From an uncultured Bacillota bacterium (GTDB lineage Bacteria > Bacillota > Clostridia > Christensenellales > UBA1242), in contig CAMUGK010000061.1 in NCBI GenBank assembly GCA_947088415.1, positions 1 through 5,475 on the forward strand: 5,475 bases of DNA. Direction: 5' to 3'. The position numbers and the translations under genes were made by a program. A model generated the notes under the pieces. It did no database searches and was not told the DNA's origin. It saw nothing but the letters and a program-made list of their open reading frames with translations. Shown piece by piece: positions 1 to 5,475 of this stretch (position 1 is the first letter of the stretch; every line of letters starts with the position of its first letter).

Positions 1-7
1 TAATATT

Positions 8-1378
8 ATGAAAAAATTTTTTAGTTTTGCGTTATGCTTAATGCTTATATTGTCTTTTTCTATTGGTGGTGTTCTTTTGGCAAACAATTTTGTTGCTAAG
101 TCGCCAAATAAAACTTATTCACAAACTAATGATATGACATCTCAAATTAGTCAAAATATGAGTGTAAATGACATTGCAAATTTATATTTAAATTCGTGTG
201 TGTCGGTTTATGTTCAAACTGGCGAAAATGGCTATTCTCTAGGCAGTGGCGTATGTGTAGCGTCTTGTGGGTATAAAACATCAGGTGGGTATTCGGCTTC
301 AAAAGGAGCTTATTTTGTGACAAATTATCATGTTATTTCACGCATGGTTGAACAGGATTTTCAAGAATTAACGTCACATGTTTATATTCTTTTAGATAAA
401 GAAGACATTTCAAATATGCACGAATGCACACTTGTTTGGCATGATAAAGATGTAGATATGGCATTACTTTATTGTGACCAAGATTTGAGTGAGATAAACA
501 GCAATTTTGGCTGGGTTTCAATCAAAGACTCTTTTATTGATGTTGACGAAGATTCTAAACTAGGGTTTGATGAAATCTTTACTATTGGTTCGCCATTGAA
601 TTTAGAATATCAAAACACTTTTTCAAAAGGGTATATTTCAAATCAAACACTTAAAAATTCTTTCACTACAACAAGACTTTATGTTTATAGCAGTGACAAA
701 AACTATTCCTTTACAACTAATGAAGAAAGTTTGCCACCACGTCAAACATTAGGTTACTATGATGTTTTGAATAATGCTTATAGCGACCTTATAATGATGA
801 ATTTAGACATAACCAATGGAAATTCTGGCGGTGGAGTTTTTGACAAAAATGGCTATGTGATAGGGCTTTCTACACTTGGAATTGATAGCACTCTTGCAAA
901 TACTGCAGCATTAAATTTTGCAGTTCCAATTTATCCATTAACTTTGGTTTTAGATAATGTAATTGAATTTAATGAAGGTCAGACGCAAGAAAATAATGTT
1001 GTTCAAATTAAAGACCTTGGTATTTTTGGTGTTGATAAAAATGAAGTGGATTATATGAAAGGGCTAGGAAGTATTGCCGAAACAAAATCAGAAAGTTATT
1101 ATTTAGATGAAAATTTTGTCTATCCATTATATTACCCAAGCGTTTTTGAGTTTGAAAATGATGGCTATGTGATATTAAAAACAAGTGGCAAAGCAAGCAA
1201 TATTGAAAGCGGATTTGTAGTTACAAGTGTAATTAAAAACCAAGAAACAAATTTGATTGAAAATAGAAATGATTTGATATATTTTCTCTATTCATGCCAA
1301 AAAGGCGATGAAATAAAGTTGAATGGCTATTATTTGGGTGAAAAAACTCAAGAAATTTCTTATTTAATCGAATTATAA
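8..1378 (+). CDS. Exported trypsin-like serine protease (HtrA/DegP-type, S1C-like) with degenerate C-terminal PDZ-like region
   Basis: A 456-residue protein likely to cleave proteins at the cell surface or outside the membrane. Residues 1-25 are a typical export signal or membrane anchor: Lys-Lys, then a hydrophobic run ending near LLA; there is no lipobox. The protease domain spans about 55-320. The triad is visible as His108 (TNYHVI), Asp150 (DVDMALL) and Ser273 (GNSGGG), with the family's IGSPL loop at 193-197. Between the KGYIS strand (about 207-211) and the catalytic Ser there is a roughly 50-residue Tyr/Ser/Thr-rich stretch, longer than in standard HtrA. Residues 402-456 resemble the end of a PDZ domain (GFVVTSV, then NDL, then KGDEIKL), but the first half of a PDZ is not recognisable. 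ATG 8 is chosen because it starts a classic signal peptide; its ribosome binding site would lie outside the window. No clear terminator follows. Fold and catalysis are well supported; substrate and physiological role are unknown. Confidence 0.88.
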   Translation: MKKFFSFALCLMLILSFSIGGVLLANNFVAKSPNKTYSQTNDMTSQISQNMSVNDIANLYLNSCVSVYVQTGENGYSLGSGVCVASCGYKTSGGYSASKGAYFVTNYHVISRMVEQDFQELTSHVYILLDKEDISNMHECTLVWHDKDVDMALLYCDQDLSEINSNFGWVSIKDSFIDVDEDSKLGFDEIFTIGSPLNLEYQNTFSKGYISNQTLKNSFTTTRLYVYSSDKNYSFTTNEESLPPRQTLGYYDVLNNAYSDLIMMNLDITNGNSGGGVFDKNGYVIGLSTLGIDSTLANTAALNFAVPIYPLTLVLDNVIEFNEGQTQENNVVQIKDLGIFGVDKNEVDYMKGLGSIAETKSESYYLDENFVYPLYYPSVFEFENDGYVILKTSGKASNIESGFVVTSVIKNQETNLIENRNDLIYFLYSCQKGDEIKLNGYYLGEKTQEISYLIEL

Positions 1379-1390
1379 CCTTAAATTTAT

Positions 1391-1419
1391 TTTAAATTTT
1401 ACAAAATCTATGTTATAAT
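1391..1419 (+). promoter_or_regulatory. Extended -10 promoter of the actin-like operon
   Basis: A perfect -10 TATAAT lies at 1414-1419 and is preceded by TG at 1411-1412 (TGTTATAAT), the extended -10 form. A TTTAAA at 1391-1396 matches the -35 consensus at 4 of 6 positions with exactly 17 bases between. The expected start of transcription is near 1426, giving a leader of about 28 bases that includes the AGGAGG site. It begins only 13 bases after the protease stop codon, so the actin-like gene can be expressed independently of the protease. This looks like a housekeeping sigma promoter, the type recognised by the RpoD encoded at the right end of the window. Confidence 0.75.
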
Positions 1420-1442
1420 AAAAAATAAATATAATTTTACTT

Positions 1443-1448
1443 AGGAGG
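1443..1448 (+). promoter_or_regulatory. Strong ribosome binding site (AGGAGG) for the actin-like gene
   Basis: AGGAGG is a full Shine-Dalgarno match, with five bases between it and ATG 1454. It fixes that start codon and suggests efficient translation. Confidence 0.85.
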
Positions 1449-1453
1449 GTGAC

Positions 1454-2455
1454 ATGACTAAATATAACTATGCCATTGAACTTGGTGGCGGACAAACAAA
1501 AATCTATCAAAAAGATTGTGGTCTTGTTTTATGTGAGCCAACACTTGTTGCAGCAGAACCTACATCATCTGGTTATTCACTTTTGGGGCTTGGAAAGGAA
1601 GCCAAGGCTTTAATGGGCAAAACTAATGACGAAGTGGAGGTTTTTTCTCCTATAGTCAATGGAAAAATAAACAATTTTGAGTATGCACAAGAACTTTTGG
1701 AATATTTTTTTGAAAAGGTTAAATATAAAAAGAATTCTGGCAATATTATTGTTTTGGTTGGTTGCGGAATAAGCAATAATGATAAAAAATTGTATAGAGA
1801 CTTGTTACATAAAGTTGGCTTTAAAGAAGTTGCTTTAGTTCCAACTGCAGTTTGCACATGTGTAGGTGCAGGCAAAAATATTTCGTCAACAAAAATTAAT
1901 ATGGTGGTAAATATCGGCGGTGGTAATGTAGATATTTCAGTTATCAACAGAAATTCAATCATTAAAGGCGCAACACTTGGAATAGGTGGACGAAATATCG
2001 ACAGTGCAATTGCTCAAACTATAGCCTATGATGACGGAATTGTCATTGGTCTTGCAACAGCCGAAATATTAAAAAATGAAGTTGCTAGTCTTTTTTCAAA
2101 TGACACTTTGAATATGGAAGTTACTGGCGTTGATGTTGAAAGTAAAGTCCCACGTTCATACATAATCAATTCAAGCGACCTTTATCCAATCATTTTGCCT
2201 TTCTTTGACGAAGTTTTAAGGGCAAGTGAAGTGACAATTACATCCCTTCCACCAGAAATTTCAAAAGATATAATAAATAATGGGGTGCTTTTTGCAGGTG
2301 GAGTTTCACAAATTTCAGGATTAAATGACTATCTAAAAAAATATTTTCGTTATCCAAGCATTATTGTTGAAGATGGCGAATTCACATCAATAAATGGTGC
2401 TGGCAAACTTTTAGATGATCAAGAATTACTAAATAGGATTATAGAAAATTTTTAG
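1454..2455 (+). CDS. Divergent MreB-type actin-like protein with altered nucleotide-binding residues
   Basis: A 333-residue protein with the MreB/actin ATPase fold along its whole length, close to the usual MreB length. Landmarks in order: phosphate-1 loop ELGGGQTK at 9-16; an IVNGKINNFEYAQELL segment matching the MreB 'dGvIaDF' region; a VGCGIS strand matching MreB's 'VPSGIT'; phosphate-2 loop NIGGGNVDISV at 153-163; LGIGGRNIDSAI; a PPEIS helix; and the adenosine motif FAGGVSQISG at 280-289. Compared with canonical MreB, the first-loop Asp is Glu9, the following Gly-Thr is Gly-Gly, the phosphate-2 Asp is Asn153, and the 'EEP' that supplies the hydrolytic Glu is replaced by PTA. ATP may therefore be bound differently or not hydrolysed. 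MreB normally organises cell-wall synthesis at the membrane, but no mreC, mreD or rodA is next to this gene. It has its own promoter and is followed 17 bases later by a small charged protein. Family is secure; function as a cell-shape protein is only a possibility, and a specialised paralogue is more likely. Confidence 0.82.
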   Translation: MTKYNYAIELGGGQTKIYQKDCGLVLCEPTLVAAEPTSSGYSLLGLGKEAKALMGKTNDEVEVFSPIVNGKINNFEYAQELLEYFFEKVKYKKNSGNIIVLVGCGISNNDKKLYRDLLHKVGFKEVALVPTAVCTCVGAGKNISSTKINMVVNIGGGNVDISVINRNSIIKGATLGIGGRNIDSAIAQTIAYDDGIVIGLATAEILKNEVASLFSNDTLNMEVTGVDVESKVPRSYIINSSDLYPIILPFFDEVLRASEVTITSLPPEISKDIINNGVLFAGGVSQISGLNDYLKKYFRYPSIIVEDGEFTSINGAGKLLDDQELLNRIIENF

Positions 2456-2458
2456 TAT

Positions 2459-2465
2459 AAAGGAG
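2459..2465 (+). promoter_or_regulatory. Ribosome binding site (AAAGGAG) of the small charged protein
   Basis: AAAGGAG lies seven bases before ATG 2473 and just after the stop codon of the actin-like gene. Its presence is the main argument that the small downstream reading frame is genuinely translated. Confidence 0.75.
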
Positions 2466-2472
2466 AATTAAA

Positions 2473-2667
2473 ATGAGAAAATATTTACCTGGTTACACAG
2501 CTTCTTTTTATTATAGAGAAGAAGAATACTTGAAAAAATCAATAGAACGACAAAAAGATGCTCAAGCATTTAGAGAAGCGTCTAAAAGAGTTGCTGAAAA
2601 AAGAAAAGCAGCACTCAAAGATAAAAAAGAACAAGAACTGCAGGGTAGGGACCAAGAAAATGTATAA
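2473..2667 (+). CDS. Small highly charged, probably helical protein of unknown function
   Basis: A 64-residue protein that I do not recognise. Residues 4-19 are rich in aromatics (all five tyrosines plus Phe12) and contain a Pro-Gly (6-7). From about 14 to 57 the sequence is an almost uninterrupted run of Lys, Arg, Glu, Gln and Ala with no proline or glycine, predicting one long amphipathic or coiled-coil helix. In total there are 17 Lys/Arg against 12 Asp/Glu. There is no signal peptide, membrane span or cysteine. It is supported as a real gene by a good ribosome binding site, its position 17 bases after the actin-like gene in the same unit, and a terminator starting five bases after its stop codon. 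The context suggests it works with, or is co-expressed with, the actin-like protein, for example as a filament or nucleic-acid binding partner; that is inference only. Confidence 0.7.
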   Translation: MRKYLPGYTASFYYREEEYLKKSIERQKDAQAFREASKRVAEKRKAALKDKKEQELQGRDQENV

Positions 2668-2671
2668 ATTT

Positions 2672-2693
2672 AGTGGCTTTTTGCCACTTTTTT
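2672..2693 (+). terminator. Rho-independent terminator closing the actin-like operon
   Basis: A perfect 6-bp stem (AGTGGC 2672-2677 pairing with GCCACT 2683-2688) with a five-T loop is followed by a T run to 2693. It begins five bases after the stop codon of the small charged protein and separates that unit from dnaG-rpoD. Confidence 0.88.
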
Positions 2694-2790
2694 ATGCTTA
2701 AATTCAGGTGCAGAAAAATAGAAATTTATAGAAAAATAACTTTCTTTTAATTTTTTTTAAAATAAAAAAGGAATTTTAAAATATTTATTG

Positions 2791-2796
2791 TATATT
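2791..2796 (+). promoter_or_regulatory. Weak candidate -10 element for the dnaG-rpoD operon
   Basis: TATATT at 2791-2796 matches the -10 consensus at 5 of 6 positions and is preceded directly by TG (without the usual one-base gap). Transcription from it would start near 2803 and leave a leader of about 29 bases carrying the dnaG ribosome binding site. No matching -35 is present at 16-18 bases upstream, and this 138-base intergenic region is so AT-rich that chance matches are expected. A promoter must lie somewhere after the terminator at 2693 if dnaG has its own; this one is only a guess. Confidence 0.25.
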
Positions 2797-2820
2797 AAGA
2801 TTAGTTGGTAATATTTTTTA

Positions 2821-2826
2821 GTGAGG
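2821..2826 (+). promoter_or_regulatory. Ribosome binding site (GTGAGG) that decides the dnaG start
   Basis: GTGAGG lies five bases before an in-frame TTG at 2832. The alternative, longer start (TTG 2805) has no purine-rich site in front of it and would place this motif inside the coding region. Confidence 0.6.
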
Positions 2827-2831
2827 TATAT

Positions 2832-4607
2832 TTGCAAAATAATAAAGGTTACAACAATGATTGGCTTTATGAACTTAAACAAAAAAACGATATTGTAGAT
2901 ATTGTTTCAAAATATGTTCATTTAGAGCGTAAGGGTAAAAGCTATTGGGGGTGCTGTCCTTTTCATAATGAAAAAACACCTTCTTTTTCTGTCAATGCTG
3001 AAGAAGGCTTTTTCCATTGTTTTGGTTGCAAAGAAAGTGGCGATGTCATAAGTTTTGTTCAAAAAATTGAAAGTTGTGACTTTGTTGATGCAATACGTGT
3101 GCTTGCCGAAAATGCACATATGCAAATTCCTGCCTTTAATGGCGATGAAAACCAAGTTAAACGTAAAGAAGAAAAAGAACGCATGCTTAAACTTCTAGAT
3201 GCATCTTGGCGTCATTATCAAGAAAATTTATATCAACCTTTTGCTAAACCAGCACAAGAATATATTAAACTTCGCGGATTTACTAAACGTGAACTTGATG
3301 ACTTTAAACTGGGCTATGCAAATGGTTGGACAGACCTTATTGAACACCTAAGAAGACTTGGCTTTACATACAAAGAAATGGTTGATGCTGGTGTTGCGCA
3401 ATGCAAAAATAATCGTTATTTTGATGTAATGGCAAACCGTCTTGTATTTCCAATTTTCAATTCTTTTGGCGATTGTATTGGGTTTAGTGCAAGGGTTTTA
3501 GAAAAAACAGATTTTGCAAAATATAAAAATACAGCAGAAACACTTGTTTTTCAAAAAGGTAGAGTGGTGTTTGCAATAAATCTTCTAAAAAACCTTAAAC
3601 AAACAAGCGGACTTGAGAGAATTATTATTGTTGAAGGACAAATTGATGTTATCGCAATGCATAGGGCAGGCTTTAAATCGACAGTCGCTTGCATGGGCAC
3701 TGCATTAACAGAAGAAAATGCTCATGAACTTAAAAAACTTTGCGATAATGTTGTCCTTTGCTTTGATGGAGATAGTGCAGGCGAAAAAGCAACCATAAGA
3801 AGCATAGATATTTTAAAAAATCAAGGCTTTTCAGTTAAAATTGTGGCGTTGCCTGAAAAATTAGACCCCGATGAAGTTTTAAAAACTAAAGGTAAAGATT
3901 ATTTAACAAATTTAATAGAAAATGCCTTGCCAGTTACCGATTATTTAATTGAAAATGAAAGGAAAAAATTTGACCTTTCTAAAGCCGACCAAAAAGGCGG
4001 TTTTGTCAAAGCGGTTTTAGTGCATTTAAGAAAATTAAGTGTTGCTGAAGCCGAACCATATCTCGATAAAATTCGAGAAATAACAAATATTCCAATAGAT
4101 ATACTTAGACGAGATATGCTTCAAGGCGGTCAGATAAAACAGACTCAAAAACAAGGTCAAGAAAGTGAAAAAAGTTTAACTTCACGAGAAAATGGAAATA
4201 TTAGGGCAGTTAAATTTGTCTTGGCAAGTTTGATTTCTAAAAAAACATATGTAAATCAAAAAATCGATTATATTCGCTTATTGCCTAGATATCAAGATAT
4301 TATTGAACAAACAAACAAAGACCTGCCAAAAAGCAGTTATTTCGATGTTTTTGATGTTGACGACATGCCAATATTGAAAGATGCACTTACTTTTAACTTT
4401 CAAGAAATTGGCGTTTCACAAGAAAAATATTTTGATGAATGTCTTTGGCTTTTGGTGGAAGAAAATCTTCAAGAAAAACAAAAACAACTTAATGAAAAAT
4501 TTAAGACTTGTCAAGATTTGACAGAGCGAACGAGCATTTTAAAAGAAATTGCAAAAATTACAAAACAACTTAAAGAAAAAAGTTTGGAGGACTATTATGC
4601 CAGATAA
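2832..4607 (+). CDS. dnaG: DNA primase DnaG, complete
   Basis: The primase makes the RNA primers for chromosomal replication and works with the replicative helicase at the fork. With the TTG start at 2832 it has 591 residues, the normal DnaG length. Domains in order: a CHC2 zinc-binding domain with ligands Cys42, His45, Cys63 and Cys66; the RNA polymerase core, including GFSARVLE and the NTAETLVFQKGR segment matching the family's 'NSPETPLFHKGR'; and a Toprim fold with catalytic Glu268 (VEGQIDV) and the DGD pair Asp312/Asp314. A flexible Gln/Ser-rich linker (about 432-455) follows, then a poorly conserved C-terminal helicase-binding domain (about 456-591). The start was chosen for the GTGAGG site and because it leaves the usual short lead-in before the LKQKNDIVDIV helix; TTG 2805 would add nine residues. 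In EGQIDV the usual aromatic of 'EGYMDV' is Gln270. The last 11 bases overlap rpoD. Confidence 0.96.
   Translation: MQNNKGYNNDWLYELKQKNDIVDIVSKYVHLERKGKSYWGCCPFHNEKTPSFSVNAEEGFFHCFGCKESGDVISFVQKIESCDFVDAIRVLAENAHMQIPAFNGDENQVKRKEEKERMLKLLDASWRHYQENLYQPFAKPAQEYIKLRGFTKRELDDFKLGYANGWTDLIEHLRRLGFTYKEMVDAGVAQCKNNRYFDVMANRLVFPIFNSFGDCIGFSARVLEKTDFAKYKNTAETLVFQKGRVVFAINLLKNLKQTSGLERIIIVEGQIDVIAMHRAGFKSTVACMGTALTEENAHELKKLCDNVVLCFDGDSAGEKATIRSIDILKNQGFSVKIVALPEKLDPDEVLKTKGKDYLTNLIENALPVTDYLIENERKKFDLSKADQKGGFVKAVLVHLRKLSVAEAEPYLDKIREITNIPIDILRRDMLQGGQIKQTQKQGQESEKSLTSRENGNIRAVKFVLASLISKKTYVNQKIDYIRLLPRYQDIIEQTNKDLPKSSYFDVFDVDDMPILKDALTFNFQEIGVSQEKYFDECLWLLVEENLQEKQKQLNEKFKTCQDLTERTSILKEIAKITKQLKEKSLEDYYAR
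4586..4590 (+). promoter_or_regulatory. Ribosome binding site of rpoD inside the dnaG coding sequence
   Basis: GGAGG, within the last codons of dnaG, stands six bases before ATG 4597. It fixes the rpoD start and, with the 11-base gene overlap, implies translation of the two genes is linked. Confidence 0.85.
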
Positions 4608-5475
4608 TAAAGTAGAATTAGAAATGAAAAAAATCACTGAAATTGCATCAAAAAAAGGCTCTATAAACGAAGATGATGTTTATTATAGACTTTTAAAGTA
4701 TGAAGTTTCAGCGTCAGACATTCAAAAGTTTTTAAAGAAACTTGAAGCACGTAAAATAAGAATTATCAGACCTTTATCAGATAATGAAAATAAAGTTGAC
4801 GACCTTTCCGAACTTGCAAGTTCATTCTCATCAGTGGATGACCCTGTTAAAATGTATCTTAAAGATATCGGAAAAGTTCCTCTTTTGTCGCCTGATGAAG
4901 AAATTGAATTTGCAAAGAAAATTTTGGAAGGAGATGAAGAAGCCAAAGCACGTCTATGTCAAGCAAACCTTCGTCTTGTTGTTTCTATTGCAAAAAAATG
5001 GGCTTCAACAAATAGTCTTTCATTTCTTGATTTAATTCAAGAGGGGAATATGGGCTTACTTAAAGCGGTTGAAAAATTTGACTATACCAAAGGCTTCCGT
5101 TTTTCAACTTATGCTACTTGGTGGATTAAACAAGCAATCACTCGTGCAATTGCAGACCAATCAAGAACAATTCGTCTGCCTGTGCATATGGTCGAAACCA
5201 TCAATCGCTATGGCAGAACAGTTCGTGCACTCACTCAAAAACTTTCTCGTGACCCAACGCTTGAAGAAATTGCAAACGAAATGGGAATAACAGAAGCTAA
5301 AGTTGTAGATATTCAAAAGTCAGCACTTGACCCTGTTTCACTCGAAACTCCAGTAGGCGAGGAAGAAGACAGCAAGATGAGTGACTTTATTGAAGATGAT
5401 TCAGCACGCTCTCCAATGGAAGTGGCATCACAAAACCTGTTGAGAGAACAACTTCTTGCTGTTATTGATACTCTT
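4597..5475 (+). CDS. rpoD: Primary (housekeeping) sigma factor RpoD/SigA, 3' part missing
   Basis: The main sigma factor directs RNA polymerase to -10/-35 promoters. The first 293 residues are present and the frame is open to the window edge. Residues 11-58 match region 1.1 of Gram-positive SigA. Region 1.2 begins at DPVKMYLKDIGKVPLL (82-97). Region 2 follows, with ANLRLVVSIAKK (123-134), FLDLIQEGN (143-151) and the -10 reading and melting segment 161-185, including Trp175-Trp176 and the -10 contact residues Gln179 and Thr182. Region 3 starts at IRLPVHMVETINR (192-204) and includes DPVSLETPVGEEEDS and the DFIEDD finger region (263-268). The -35-reading region 4, roughly the last 80 residues, lies beyond the edge. 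Full region 1.1 and the RLPVHM motif mark it as a primary rather than alternative sigma. One oddity is the turn before FLDLIQEGN (135-142), which lacks the usual Arg-Gly and is one residue longer. It starts inside the end of dnaG, the classical primase-sigma operon. Confidence 0.96.
   Translation, partial: MPDNKVELEMKKITEIASKKGSINEDDVYYRLLKYEVSASDIQKFLKKLEARKIRIIRPLSDNENKVDDLSELASSFSSVDDPVKMYLKDIGKVPLLSPDEEIEFAKKILEGDEEAKARLCQANLRLVVSIAKKWASTNSLSFLDLIQEGNMGLLKAVEKFDYTKGFRFSTYATWWIKQAITRAIADQSRTIRLPVHMVETINRYGRTVRALTQKLSRDPTLEEIANEMGITEAKVVDIQKSALDPVSLETPVGEEEDSKMSDFIEDDSARSPMEVASQNLLREQLLAVIDTL

Noticed and set aside
333..1196. Two 62-codon antisense frames opposite the protease gene (333-521 and 1008-1196)
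   Set aside because: Short, no ribosome binding site or domain, and fully overlapped by a gene with an intact catalytic triad.
1383..1399. AT-only inverted repeat (AAATTT ... AAATTT) after the protease stop
   Set aside because: The stem has no G-C pairs and no proper T run, and it overlaps the -35 region of the next operon; too weak to call a terminator.
1573..1962. A 129-codon antisense frame opposite the actin-like gene
   Set aside because: The + strand here encodes clear MreB-type motifs; the antisense product has low-complexity composition and no recognisable domain.
2694..2750. An 18-codon frame starting at ATG 2694 just after the terminator
   Set aside because: No ribosome binding site, very short and in extreme AT-rich sequence; expected by chance.
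2922..3155. A 77-codon antisense frame opposite the primase zinc domain
   Set aside because: It mirrors the conserved CHC2 region of dnaG; no independent support.
4722..5290. Open frames of about 73-83 codons, on both strands, within 4722-5290
   Set aside because: They lie entirely within the rpoD coding frame, which shows unbroken sigma-70 homology through this stretch; they are out-of-frame or antisense shadows without credible ribosome binding sites.
1..5475. CRISPR arrays, tRNA/rRNA genes, riboswitches, insertion sequences or attachment sites
   Set aside because: No regularly spaced repeats, structured RNA signatures, transposase sequence or terminal inverted repeats were seen; the window is almost fully occupied by protein genes.

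Overview
The window is AT-rich bacterial DNA with all supported genes on the + strand. Every gene reads cleanly with the standard bacterial code: tryptophan is TGG, and the four visible stops are three TAA and one TAG. The primase gene most likely uses a TTG start. A primase gene followed directly by the main sigma factor gene, a sigma factor closely matching Bacillus/Clostridia SigA, strong AGGAGG-type ribosome binding sites and an extended -10 promoter all suggest a low-GC Gram-positive bacterium (Firmicutes, probably an uncultured Clostridia-like lineage). The lineage is inferred from these traits, not shown by a search.

Layout: (1) 8-1378, an exported trypsin-like serine protease of the HtrA/DegP type with an intact His-Asp-Ser triad and a weak C-terminal PDZ-like region. 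(2) 1391-2693, a self-contained two-gene transcription unit. It has an extended -10 promoter, a divergent MreB-type actin-like gene (1454-2455), a small highly charged protein of 64 residues (2473-2667), and a rho-independent terminator (2672-2693). (3) 2694-2831, a very AT-rich intergenic stretch that probably carries the promoter of the next operon, although no convincing one can be read. (4) 2832-4607, dnaG (primase), overlapping by 11 bases with (5) rpoD/sigA from 4597, which runs off the right edge after 293 residues, before region 4.

The dnaG-rpoD pair is the classical macromolecular-synthesis operon core, coupling replication priming to housekeeping transcription. The most unusual part is the small unit in front of it. 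The actin-like protein keeps the MreB fold signature but has substitutions at the acidic and threonine positions that bind Mg-ATP and support hydrolysis. It is paired with an unrecognised basic, helical small protein rather than with mreC/mreD. This is the best candidate here for an undescribed two-component cytoskeletal or scaffold system; its function is unknown.
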